Shown here: piece after piece, positions 37,463 through 45,182 of the stretch
Layout of the letters: every line of letters starts with the position of its first letter
How positions within the stretch are numbered: position 1 is the stretch's first letter
Assembly: GCF_004296335.1 (NCBI RefSeq)
Contig: NZ_SGIU01000002.1
Span: 1,005,882-1,069,881, forward strand
DNA length: 64,000 bases
Reading direction: 5' to 3'
Source: Flagellimonas allohymeniacidonis
GTDB taxonomy: Bacteria; Bacteroidota; Bacteroidia; Flavobacteriales; Flavobacteriaceae
Position numbers and translations under genes: made by a program
Notes under the pieces: model-generated
What the model was told of the DNA's origin: nothing
Databases searched by the model: none
What the model saw: only the letters and a program-made list of their open reading frames with translations

Positions 37463-37525
37463 AACGGCCATAATTCCTGCCAGAGCCTAAAATGTACGTT
37501 TGGACGGGTTGGTCAACCGTTAAAC
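37463..37525 (-). repeat. attC-like imperfect palindrome 1
   Basis: Reads from AACGGCC (37463) to GTTAAAC (37519-37525), 63 bases. The latter fits the integron core G-TTRRRY. On the gene strand it begins GTTTAAC (fits RYYYAAC) and ends GGCCGTTAGCA. It lies between the DUF1028 gene end and the VOC gene start, in the same orientation as the elements at 38392, 46853, 50235 and 54893. Confidence 0.4.
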
Positions 37526-37529
37526 TACA

Positions 37530-37551
37530 ACCTGCCAGTCCTCTGGCAGGT
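37530..37551. repeat. REP-like hairpin
   Basis: A perfect nine-pair inverted repeat, ACCTGCCAG/CTGGCAGGT, with the four-base loop TCCT. No T run follows on either side, so it does not look like a terminator. CCTGCCAG also occurs just upstream inside the attC-like element (near 37476). It may be a REP-type element. Confidence 0.6.
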
Positions 37552-37575
37552 CGATTACGTTCATTGTTGTTGGTT

Positions 37576-38286
37576 TTATCCTTTATCTTCTTCCTCTTTG
37601 CGCCAAAATTCAAATTGTTCATTTAACAGGGTTACAGCGGGCTTACCTCCTTTTTCGATTCCCTGAATCGCTAATTTTAAAATAGCACCGTCTTGAGGTC
37701 CGTAGACCATAATAAAAGCTGACCTTGCATATTGGGTTTCACATCTTTTATCACCACCTGCTTGTTCTCCAGCCTTTAGAGCCATCATCAGCCTTTCTGC
37801 TAATGATTTGTCCCTATTTTCATCAAATGCCTTGTAAGCATTCAAAACAACTTGTTCGTCGGGAAGGATATTGCCCATAACAGCAAAATCCTTGCCCACT
37901 TTTTCGCCATTCCAGTCACTGATTTCGGCACCGGAATAAACAAGGGGGCTTGAGTCTGTTCCTAATAAAATTATACCGTATTGTTGTCTCTCGGGATTGA
38001 ACCTTTCATCCTTCATGGCATTCAAAATTTCTTCAAGGCTCATCCCTTTGTTCATCAGTTCCACGCCCTTCATTCGTGCGAAATAGTCGCTTCCAGCCTG
38101 AACCACAACGGCTCCTTTCCCTGGCACAATTGAAGCAATACCAGAAACGTCAAAAGTACAGGAGGCCCCTACAATTCCAATTTCCCCTGTTTTACGGTCT
38201 ACAGCTATTATAGACCAAGTAGCGTAACAATGTGTTGAAAAAAAAGTGGTTAAAATTACTAGTAATGTAATACTTGTCTTGTTCAT
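37576..38286 (-). CDS. DUF1028 family exported protein
   Basis: A 236-residue protein with signal peptide (MNKTSITLLVILTTFFSTHCYA). The mature N-terminus TWSIIAVDRKTGEIGIVGASCTFDVSG is the DUF1028 hallmark, an Ntn-hydrolase-like fold. It continues with GKGAVVVQAGSDYFARMKGVELMNKGMSLEEIL and FAVMGNILPDEQVV. Function of the family is not established. It is probably periplasmic. Downstream lie a REP-like hairpin and an attC-like palindrome. Confidence 0.88.
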   Translation of the reverse strand: MNKTSITLLVILTTFFSTHCYATWSIIAVDRKTGEIGIVGASCTFDVSGIASIVPGKGAVVVQAGSDYFARMKGVELMNKGMSLEEILNAMKDERFNPERQQYGIILLGTDSSPLVYSGAEISDWNGEKVGKDFAVMGNILPDEQVVLNAYKAFDENRDKSLAERLMMALKAGEQAGGDKRCETQYARSAFIMVYGPQDGAILKLAIQGIEKGGKPAVTLLNEQFEFWRKEEEDKG

Positions 38287-38391
38287 TTTTTGATTGGATT
38301 TTGATGTTTATAATCTTAATAGACAAGTTAAAATTCACTTTGTTACATAATAATAAAAATTATGGCCAATGTGCAGTAGATGAAACACGGC

Positions 38392-38430
38392 AACGGCATG
38401 AAAGATATCCAGTTGTATACATCGTTGGGC
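38392..38430 (-). repeat. attC-like imperfect palindrome 2
   Basis: Reads AACGGCATG (38392) to GTTGGGC (38424-38430), 39 bases; the latter fits GTTRRRY. On the gene strand it opens GCCCAAC (fits RYYYAAC), and CAACGATG pairs imperfectly with CATGCCGTTG. It lies between the end of the PD40 protein gene and the start of the DUF1028 gene. Confidence 0.45.
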
Positions 38431-38476
38431 TCGTTTTTTTTACCTAGAACCTACTCTCAAAAAAATAGAAGAGATC

Positions 38477-39283
38477 TTAATTAATATTTATATCTAAACT
38501 TTTGAGATCATAGGCATATATAGCTCCACCAACAGAATAATAGAGAGTCCTTTTGTCTTCTCTAACAAAAACGCCCCATCCATATTCCAGCGCATCTATT
38601 TTTTGTGCCTTTTGCCATTTATTGTCTTCGAATCGACTCACAAAAATTCCGGTATTTTCATTTGAAGATGCGTCATATCTGGTAAAAATCATCATACTAT
38701 TCCTCTTGTTTACCCAAGGGCTAAACTCAGTAGCTTCTGTATTGATATTTTGGTTCAAACGCTTTGGTTTTTGATAACGACCATGCCTAAAAGCGACATA
38801 ATATATATCATCATATGGATGTAATTCGTTTTCTTGGACACCGCTAAAGTAAAATGAATTATCATTTAAAATATGATAATACCCCCCGTTGAAAGAATAT
38901 CCATAGTCGGAGTTTAGGTCTTTTGGAATGGACCATTTCCCTTTTTCTTTTAAACATAGCCATGTTTTATCTTCTTTACAAAACAGTGCCCTATTACCAT
39001 CTGGAGATACGCTCATATTATATAAACTATCCACAAATTCAATTTTAATTGGTTTACCCCATACACCATCAGCAAAGTAACTTTTGAACCCTAATTGAGA
39101 TTTTTGCCATTTACTATCAACGGTTTGGGTGAAATACAGAGTTTGTCCATCTTGGGTAAAGGATATTTCATGTGTGGTTTTTTCTGGCACAGAAATAGTA
39201 TTAGGCTCAAAAACAAATTCCTGTGCATCGGAATATATCGCAACAAAAAAGAAAATGAGGAAATATATCGAGGGTTTTTTCAT
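38477..39283 (-). CDS. PD40/TolB-like beta-propeller secreted protein
   Basis: A 268-residue protein started at ATG 39283, giving signal peptide MKKPSIYFLIFFFVAIYSDA; the open frame reaches 39430 but that part is not protein-like. Propeller repeats of PD40 type are visible: HEISFTQDGQTLYFTQ, YNMSVSPDGNRALFCKEDKTW, YYHILNDNSFYFSG, TEFSPWVNKRNSMMIFTRYD and GVFVREDKRTLYYSVGG. It is similar in architecture to the two lipoproteins at 40327 and 41291 but lacks a lipobox. Its binding partner is unknown. Confidence 0.8.
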   Translation of the reverse strand: MKKPSIYFLIFFFVAIYSDAQEFVFEPNTISVPEKTTHEISFTQDGQTLYFTQTVDSKWQKSQLGFKSYFADGVWGKPIKIEFVDSLYNMSVSPDGNRALFCKEDKTWLCLKEKGKWSIPKDLNSDYGYSFNGGYYHILNDNSFYFSGVQENELHPYDDIYYVAFRHGRYQKPKRLNQNINTEATEFSPWVNKRNSMMIFTRYDASSNENTGIFVSRFEDNKWQKAQKIDALEYGWGVFVREDKRTLYYSVGGAIYAYDLKSLDININ

Positions 39284-39402
39284 GTTGTTTTTGTTGATAC
39301 GAAGAGGTTCGCATAGTGTGCCGGATAGGGTTTTTAAGTTAGTAATTTTAAGGCATTCGGAGCCTCTAGCGGACTGCGGTCTTTTGCTTGGAAAAGTAAT
39401 TT

Positions 39403-39909
39403 TTATTTTTCGCGGTGTATGATTGCCCATCGCTCATTTGCTTTTTCCAAATTGCCTTTCTCATTCGATTCCCAGACCTTTAAAAAGTTATATCCACTTT
39501 CATTGTAAAACAGGTATAATTTGTCGTCAATTATTTTGAAGGTTTTTGGATTGACCGGATACTTGCCAGGGGGATAACCATTCCCATCAACCTCCATGGC
39601 CAATCCGTAGGCGCAATACCCTCCAAATTCAGGTTTATACTTTTCGGGATTTTCAATAAATAATGATCTGTTCTTTTCGCTTGCAAATAAATAGGTAACA
39701 CCTTGGTTTTTATATTGGAATTCGGAAGAGCCTTTTGAAGCGGTATTGCCTAGAAAATATTCCGTTACGTCGTAACCTTTTACAGCCAAACTATCTTGGC
39801 CAACATTATGATAAGGCGCATCGGCATTGGCGAACTTTAGGGTTTCCTTTTGGGAATGGGAAACTGAAGTTGTGAGCAGGGCAAGTAGAATTAAACAGCT
39901 ATTTTTCAT
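39403..39909 (-). CDS. YHS domain secreted protein
   Basis: A 168-residue protein started at ATG 39909 (MKNSCLILLALLTTSVSHSQ, a signal peptide). The YHS-type domain occupies residues ~45-110: SLAVKGYDVTEYFLGNTASKGSSEFQYKNQGVTYLFASEKNRSLFIENPEKYKPEFGGYCAYGLAM. This matches the Bacteroidota YHS family, thought to bind metal. C-terminal residues KTFKIIDDKLYLFYNESGYNFLKVW complete the usual family layout. Role unknown. Upstream is the DUF1272 gene 40 bases away. Confidence 0.87.
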   Translation of the reverse strand: MKNSCLILLALLTTSVSHSQKETLKFANADAPYHNVGQDSLAVKGYDVTEYFLGNTASKGSSEFQYKNQGVTYLFASEKNRSLFIENPEKYKPEFGGYCAYGLAMEVDGNGYPPGKYPVNPKTFKIIDDKLYLFYNESGYNFLKVWESNEKGNLEKANERWAIIHREK

Positions 39910-39949
39910 TCGGTTCTTTTTAATGCTTTCCAATGGCTGCAACCAAACA

Positions 39950-40255
39950 CTATCTTTTTCTTGGATGTAAATGGACAAATTCGTCATAAATCAGTTTAAA
40001 CTTTTCTTTGTCAATCGGCTTATACACTTCTTTCTGAGTAACAGGATGGTTTTTAATACAATTGGGTGTGATACATTTATTGGGCCTCGTGGGTCGATTT
40101 GTAAAACCACCGCCACAGTTGGGGCATACATTTTCTAAGATGTTCTCAACACAATCTTTACAAAAAGTGCACTCGTAGGTGCATATCATCGCCTCTTCAC
40201 TTTCATTGGGAAGAGGTTTTCTACAATTTTCGCAGACCGGGCGCATTTCCAACAT
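39950..40255 (-). CDS. DUF1272 zinc-ribbon protein
   Basis: A 101-residue protein. The N-terminal MLEMRPVCENCRKPLPNESEEAMICTYECTFCKDCVENIL and CPNCGGGFTNRPTRP match DUF1272, with four CxxC-type pairs likely binding two zinc ions. The usual family ends about residue 60-75; here a further tail with KCITPNCIKNHP extends it. It is cytosolic, of unknown function. It is often found in small-gene accessory regions. Confidence 0.87.
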   Translation of the reverse strand: MLEMRPVCENCRKPLPNESEEAMICTYECTFCKDCVENILENVCPNCGGGFTNRPTRPNKCITPNCIKNHPVTQKEVYKPIDKEKFKLIYDEFVHLHPRKR

Positions 40256-40326
40256 AGCTCTAAATTTTAAGATTGGATTGTTTCTTTATTTCTACCCCAA
40301 GATTTCTTAAGGCACCTTAATCATCG

Positions 40327-41274
40327 CTACTCACTTGTTTTGCCCTTTAACCTCTCCATTATCGGCCTAAAATCTATCCAATAAATATCTCCAGATTTCT
40401 CTTCGTCCTCAATATAGGTCCCTCTATGAAAGAACAAATACCTGCCATCAGGTGACACGCTGGCACACATTTCGGTTTGGCCGGTATTGATTTCCGGTCC
40501 CAGATTTTGTGCCTCCGTCCAGCTGCCATTTTTATTAAAGCTGATGTACAGATCATTATCGCCAAAACCTGAATCACTTTCCCCATCAAAAATAATGTAG
40601 CTTTCATCGGGAGCGATGTACGGATGCGCTTTCAGTTTTAATCCTTTAAGGTTGATTTCTTCTCCCATTCTATTTACACTGCCATATTGCCCTTCTTTGC
40701 GCATCGCGTTATAAATGCCACCGTCGTCATGACCTTCTCCTTCCTCCTCAGAGGTGAAATAGAGATTGCCATTTGCTGAAGATGTCAAATACATAACAAA
40801 ACGGTCCTTAAAAGGTGCCTCCAAAGGCACGGGTTGGCTCCATCCGTTTGCATTTTTTTCACTGTACCATTGGTGCAGCTCCCTTTTTTCAATAGTGTCG
40901 TTAAGGGGTCGTATGCTTCCAAAATAGAGGATGTCTCCCTTGGGGTTGATGTGGGGCTCAAAGTCCCACCCTTTTTCGGGTGTAAAAAAAGCCAGTTCAG
41001 GGTCGGACCATGCGCCATCGACCAATTTTATGGCATAGATCTCATTGCTCGATTCAGGTTGTCTTCGTGTAAAGAACATCTCGTCCATTTCTGGACTAAA
41101 GGTGATGGCGAACTCAAAGGCATCCGTGGAGACTACACCTTCCCCAAAAACCAGGGCGGTATCCGTTGGGACTTGATCGCTAAAAAGGGTAAGGTTTGAT
41201 TTTTCTTCCTCCTTACAAGACGAAATCAAGATCAGAAGGACGGTTAACTTGGATAAGGTTTTTAAAAATTTCAT
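40327..41274 (-). CDS. PD40 beta-propeller lipoprotein (paralogue A)
   Basis: A 315-residue lipoprotein (MKFLKTLSKLTVLLILISSC, Cys20). PD40 blades: FAITFSPEMDEMFFTRR, DFEPHINPKGDILYFGSIRPL, YLTSSANGNLYFTSE, AHPYIAPDESYIIFDG and MCASVSPDGRYLFFHRG. It is clearly paralogous to the adjacent upstream gene over its full length. Proteins like this bind or sense periplasmic partners in a TolB-like manner; the real function is unknown. Its start region shares a perfect 21-base repeat with the 3' end of the upstream paralogue. Confidence 0.85.
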   Translation of the reverse strand: MKFLKTLSKLTVLLILISSCKEEEKSNLTLFSDQVPTDTALVFGEGVVSTDAFEFAITFSPEMDEMFFTRRQPESSNEIYAIKLVDGAWSDPELAFFTPEKGWDFEPHINPKGDILYFGSIRPLNDTIEKRELHQWYSEKNANGWSQPVPLEAPFKDRFVMYLTSSANGNLYFTSEEEGEGHDDGGIYNAMRKEGQYGSVNRMGEEINLKGLKLKAHPYIAPDESYIIFDGESDSGFGDNDLYISFNKNGSWTEAQNLGPEINTGQTEMCASVSPDGRYLFFHRGTYIEDEEKSGDIYWIDFRPIMERLKGKTSE

Positions 41275-41314
41275 GTTCGTTTTTTCAATGTTATTTCATG
41301 TTCGTTTTTTCAAT
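41269..41314. repeat. 21-bp direct repeat at paralogue junction
   Basis: Copies at 41269-41289 and 41294-41314 are identical. The second encodes the last codons of the upstream paralogue; the first covers the leader and ATG of the downstream one. It is a likely scar of the duplication that produced the pair. Confidence 0.7.
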
Positions 41315-42253
41315 ACGCTCTCTTAATCGAATGAAATCGACCCAATACAAATCTGCCAGCCAATACGTACTGCCATCGTCCCTGACCTTTTCTTCTCCTC
41401 TGGAAAAGAACAAATACTTTCCATCGGGTGAGACTGTTGCAGCATTTTCACTTAAATCTGTATTTATCTCAGGTCCCAAACTATATGACTCACTCCAGAC
41501 GCCATTTTTATTGAAACTGATGTACAAATCACCATTTTCAGGAATGGAGGTTCGCTCTGCATCATAGATGATATAGCTTTCGTCCGGTGCAATGTAGGGG
41601 TGGGCTATCCATGTGCCGGGCTCATTGATTTCTTTGCCCATTTTTTGGGATGGACCCAATTTGCCTTCTTGATTCAAGGCGAAATAAATGCCTTCATTTT
41701 CAGGTTTTTGCCCCTCTTCCCTTGAGGTGTAGTAGAGATTGCCGTTTTCGGAAGCGGTGACGCACATGATCCATCTATCCACCAAAGGTTTTGCCATGGG
41801 AACGGGTTCTCCCCATCCGTTTTCATTCTTATCAACATACCATTGGTGGAAACCTGATGTTTCAGTCGTATCGGGAAGGGGCCTTCGACTTCCAAAATAA
41901 AGCCGGTTGCCCTGTGGGTTGAAGCGAGGGTGAACATCCAAATATTTGGTATTGGTGGAGAAGCGTGCGAGTTGAGGTGTCGTCCACGAACCATTGACCC
42001 ATTTTATGGTATAAACGTTATGGCTCTCTCTTGGTTTCCTTTGGTTGAAAAAAATCTCATCCATTTCTGGACTGAACGTAATCGAACCTTCAAGAAGGCT
42101 ATCTACTGTAATGATGTCTGGCGCAAAAATCAGGGGAACATCCTTTGGGATTTCAGGACTGAGCAGTATAAGATTTGATTTTTCTTCTTGTAAGCAGGAA
42201 GAAATCATCAGCAAAAAGACAGCTAACACGAATATGGTTTTTACTAGTTTCAT
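41291..42253 (-). CDS. PD40 beta-propeller lipoprotein (paralogue B)
   Basis: A 320-residue lipoprotein (MKLVKTIFVLAVFLLMISSC, Cys20). It aligns with paralogue A throughout: GSITFSPEMDEIFFNQRK, HPRFNPQGNRLYFGSRRPL, HQWYVDKNENGWGEPVP, VTASENGNLYYTSREEG, HPYIAPDESYIIYDAERT and AATVSPDGKYLFFSRG. It ends IEKTNMK, the stretch encoded by the 21-base repeat. Function unknown. It is probably in one unit with paralogue A and the beta-lactamase-fold gene upstream. Confidence 0.85.
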   Translation of the reverse strand: MKLVKTIFVLAVFLLMISSCLQEEKSNLILLSPEIPKDVPLIFAPDIITVDSLLEGSITFSPEMDEIFFNQRKPRESHNVYTIKWVNGSWTTPQLARFSTNTKYLDVHPRFNPQGNRLYFGSRRPLPDTTETSGFHQWYVDKNENGWGEPVPMAKPLVDRWIMCVTASENGNLYYTSREEGQKPENEGIYFALNQEGKLGPSQKMGKEINEPGTWIAHPYIAPDESYIIYDAERTSIPENGDLYISFNKNGVWSESYSLGPEINTDLSENAATVSPDGKYLFFSRGEEKVRDDGSTYWLADLYWVDFIRLRERIEKTNMK

Positions 42254-42271
42254 GTGCAGTATTACTTTAAT

Positions 42272-43519
42272 TTATTCCAAGTCAAACAAGCCCGATTTGG
42301 CAAGCTGCCGACTGATAGCCGGGAGCTGATGTTCTTTTTTGTTTACATCGTAGGTGCCATAAAATGCAATGACCAAATCTCGCGAAGGGGAGATGTAGAG
42401 CCCTTGACCGGCATGGCCGCCTTTGTAGAAATCACCATCTTCATAAATCTCGTCCCATTGGTGGCCGGGATATTTTATGTCTTCCGAAAACCAGGATTTT
42501 GCTTTTAGGTTTTTGTTTACGTCCCGAATTCTTGCCAGATGGGCATCTGAAACAATGGGATTCGAGCCTTTTCTTCCACTAGGGGTGTAGGCCAAACCAA
42601 ACCGGGCCAAATCGCGCAGTGTGGATGACACGCCATAACTAGAGGTGGCTGCCAGACCATTGCTTCTTTTTCCCAAAAGGCCATTGAATTCTGACCCAAT
42701 CTTTCTCCAAATTTCTTGTTCCAAAAAATCGCTGAAGGTAAGACCACTAACCTCTTCAACAAGCAATGTAAGCATGGCGGTGTTGATGCCCCTATAGTCG
42801 TACTCTGTGCCCGAAGGCTTAACAGATTTTGCCGAGGCCAAGGCTTTAATTTGCTCTTGGGTCGTATAGGCGGTTCTGAGCTTTTGGCTACTGGAGCCGG
42901 ATTCCATTCCCGAGCTCATGGCCAGAATGTCCACTATGGGAATGCCTTCCCAGTCCGAGCCCTTTAGGGCTTCCAAATATGTGTCGATGGGTTGGCGGCT
43001 ATCGAGGAGGCCACGATCTTCCAAAATGCCCACGGCTGTGCTCACATAGATTTTGGTCACCGAATAATTCACGTGAAAATCTGTGGGGAACATCCGCGGA
43101 TAGCCCTCAAATACAATTTTGCCCTTATGAACGATGATCAAACCATCCACTTCGGCTTGTTTAATGTATTTGGTTAATGGTAAACCACCACCTGTCTTTA
43201 AATGCTTTGGAGTCAAAAAATTCTGGACATCAGCCCGGGGTGTTTCTTCAAGGATTTTTGGGGTATCTGACCGGAGAATGCGGGAGTGCTTCTCCAGTTC
43301 GGCATAGTTTAAAAAATAAAACCGGCTGTGATCACCGCCATACCTGCGGCTGCCTCCCTCCAATAGGTGTTTGTGATAAGCTTGCTTTTCTTCCTTGGTA
43401 AACCCTGCATAGCCATAGGTTTCATACTTTGGACCGGTTTCGCTTGGCGGCTCCGGCTCCATTTGGGATTCAGTTTTGCAAGCGACAAGCAGAACAACGA
43501 TAAACCAAAGCTTTTTCAT
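42272..43519 (-). CDS. Serine hydrolase, beta-lactamase/PBP fold, lipoprotein
   Basis: A 415-residue protein with a short lipoprotein leader (MKKLWFIVVLLVACKTES, Cys14). The class C beta-lactamase-like core is visible: VNYSVTKIYVSTAVG with S-x-x-K (Ser-Val-Thr-Lys), then YDYRGINTAML in place of the Y-x-N motif, and the third motif as GGHAGQGLYISP (HxG type). Family members are esterases, D-aminopeptidases or low-activity peptidases. Its Y-x-Y variant may alter specificity. It lies 4 bases after the esterase gene and 18 bases before the PD40 pair. Confidence 0.87.
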   Translation of the reverse strand: MKKLWFIVVLLVACKTESQMEPEPPSETGPKYETYGYAGFTKEEKQAYHKHLLEGGSRRYGGDHSRFYFLNYAELEKHSRILRSDTPKILEETPRADVQNFLTPKHLKTGGGLPLTKYIKQAEVDGLIIVHKGKIVFEGYPRMFPTDFHVNYSVTKIYVSTAVGILEDRGLLDSRQPIDTYLEALKGSDWEGIPIVDILAMSSGMESGSSSQKLRTAYTTQEQIKALASAKSVKPSGTEYDYRGINTAMLTLLVEEVSGLTFSDFLEQEIWRKIGSEFNGLLGKRSNGLAATSSYGVSSTLRDLARFGLAYTPSGRKGSNPIVSDAHLARIRDVNKNLKAKSWFSEDIKYPGHQWDEIYEDGDFYKGGHAGQGLYISPSRDLVIAFYGTYDVNKKEHQLPAISRQLAKSGLFDLE

Positions 43520-43523
43520 GGCG

Positions 43524-44426
43524 CTATTCCTTTGTTATTTTAGACAACCACCGTACACTCTCAACCCCCGCTAAAGGAAATACGGTCTGATGACTTCCTT
43601 CGAGCACTACATGTTCCAAAGACAGGGTTTCGTCCTTTTTGCTTTTCACCATGGTAACAAACTCTTCCACATGCGGACCCAATTCGTCTTCCAACGCGCC
43701 ATACGAGACAAATACATTGGCATGAAAACCTTTATATTTTGTGAGGCTGGTCGTTCCCAACTCGGAGAGCAAGGCTATATCACCGTCAACGGTCGGACTG
43801 CCCAAAATATAGTTTTTAAAGGTGTCCGGTTTTGCCATTAAAATAAAAGCACCAAAGTTACCACCCATGGAATAGCCGAAATAGGAGCGGGTCGATGCAT
43901 CGGTGCGGTAGTTTTTTTCCACATAGGGAATGACATCGTTTCGAATGAAATTCAGGTGACTGTGCGCCTGCCCAAATTTATATTTGGCCTGGTGCTCTGG
44001 ATTGGACGATTCCTTTATGGAATAGTCCCGATATCGGCTTACATGCTCGCCCGCCTCTTCCAAAAGGTCTTCGGGCATGTCCTTTTGCCAAGAAATGCCC
44101 ACTAAAACAGCGTCTTCCATGAGGTACTCTGCCGAAGCGGACAAAATATCCATATGCCAAATGGCATCGGTAAAATAGATTACGGGATGAATTGAATCTT
44201 TGTGTTCGGAATAGCTTTCGGGCAGTTTAATATACAATTCGTACTGACCTCCCAGCCTAGAATTTTTGATGGGGACCACTTGGGTCCTGGGAATCTCATA
44301 CCCTTGGGGTTTCTTTACCTCAGCGGTGGTCGGTTCGGGTTCTGTGGATTGCTGTTTTTTGGTGTTGCACGCGGTAACGCACAGTGCAAGCACAAGTATT
44401 AAAAATACTGGGATGCCTTTGCTCAT
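43524..44426 (-). CDS. Esterase-like alpha/beta hydrolase lipoprotein
   Basis: A 300-residue lipoprotein started at ATG 44426 (MSKGIPVFLILVLALCVTAC, Cys20); the frame is open 25 codons further up but not leader-like. The alpha/beta hydrolase (esterase D/Fes-like) fold is seen in YELYIKLPESYSEHKDSIHPVIYFTDA, FIRNDVIPYVEKNYRTDASTRSYFGYSMGGNFGAFI with the nucleophile GYSMGG, and HVVLEGSHQTVFP with the likely catalytic histidine. It is probably periplasmic or surface-facing and hydrolyses an ester. It neighbours a serine hydrolase in the same unit. Confidence 0.87.
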   Translation of the reverse strand: MSKGIPVFLILVLALCVTACNTKKQQSTEPEPTTAEVKKPQGYEIPRTQVVPIKNSRLGGQYELYIKLPESYSEHKDSIHPVIYFTDAIWHMDILSASAEYLMEDAVLVGISWQKDMPEDLLEEAGEHVSRYRDYSIKESSNPEHQAKYKFGQAHSHLNFIRNDVIPYVEKNYRTDASTRSYFGYSMGGNFGAFILMAKPDTFKNYILGSPTVDGDIALLSELGTTSLTKYKGFHANVFVSYGALEDELGPHVEEFVTMVKSKKDETLSLEHVVLEGSHQTVFPLAGVESVRWLSKITKE

Positions 44427-44449
44427 TTTTTGATTAGATGTTGGTTGGG

Positions 44450-44523
44450 AACGGGTCTTGCACTGAGCCAAAACCCTTATTCCCCCATTACGGCTACCCA
44501 AGATAAATGCTTTCGAAAGACCC
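44450..44523. repeat. Inverted-repeat element between esterase and plug-like gene
   Basis: GGGTCTT (44453-44459) pairs with AAGACCC (44517-44523). The region starts AACGGG, similar to the attC-like elements, and is flanked by GTTGGGAA at 44444-44451 and 44544-44551, exactly 100 bases apart. Its relation to those elements is possible but unproven. Confidence 0.35.
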
Positions 44524-44561
44524 CGCTATGGGTTTAACCTTTTGTTGGGAAATGGTGTTGA

Positions 44562-45089
44562 TTATGTTCTTATCATCAGCTCACCCTTCTTTCGTTGCAG
44601 AAAGTTGTTACCGCCTTTTCGCTTTTTTCCTTTGTGATATTTCAATCCACCTACGGCAAAGTCCACCTTCACCTTTGGTTTTAGATTTATTAAAATCCAA
44701 CCTCCCTTGGCCATAAACCCTCCTAAGATAGGTACATGCTCTTTCTTTATGTAGTTGATGGATTTGATGTTTTCACCTTTTAGGATTTCATTGGCAAATT
44801 CGTTTACCAAATGCCCTTCAACAATATCCAACCGATAGCTATATTTCATGTTCACTGTAATAAGCATTGAATAATGATTTCGGTTTTTAGTTCTTCCATT
44901 AATGTGGATTAAGTCTTTTCTGTTAAATTGAATCGTATCGGAAAGGACTTTTTGCTTCAAGCTATCTATGAAAGGTCTTATATTCCCTTCTTCTATCGAT
45001 TTGGAAGGTATTATGCTATTTTCAAGTTGCGTGAATCCTAGATTGCTATTTAGAAGTATAGTAAAGAATACTAGCACAGTATTTTTCAT
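44562..45089 (-). CDS. Secreted protein with TonB-plug-like C-terminus
   Basis: A 175-residue protein with signal peptide (MKNTVLVFFTILLNSNLGFT). Residues ~105-140, NIKSINYIKKEHVPILGGFMAKGGWILINLKPK, echo the TonB-receptor plug ending (SI-x-V-L-K ... G..A.GG.ILI..K) but no receptor barrel follows. The C-terminus is very basic (KYHKGKKRKGGNNFLQRKKGEL). It is probably a stand-alone plug-like periplasmic protein, or a fragment of a lost receptor gene. I cannot name a family. Confidence 0.6.
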   Translation of the reverse strand: MKNTVLVFFTILLNSNLGFTQLENSIIPSKSIEEGNIRPFIDSLKQKVLSDTIQFNRKDLIHINGRTKNRNHYSMLITVNMKYSYRLDIVEGHLVNEFANEILKGENIKSINYIKKEHVPILGGFMAKGGWILINLKPKVKVDFAVGGLKYHKGKKRKGGNNFLQRKKGELMIRT

Positions 45090-45182
45090 TCTCTTTGGCT
45101 TTGTTTTTAAAGCTACTTGATACTCTAAATTTAAAAAACCACAAATGAGTGAACTTGCACCTCTAGTTAGTCAAAGGGGCTC

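Noticed and set aside
38431-38460. T run after GGGCTCG as a terminator
   Set aside because: The T run is on the + strand while flanking genes are on the - strand, and no stem directly precedes it.
39284-39430. N-terminal extension of the PD40 protein at 38477
   Set aside because: The extra 49 residues are not leader-like and precede a good signal peptide at ATG 39283.
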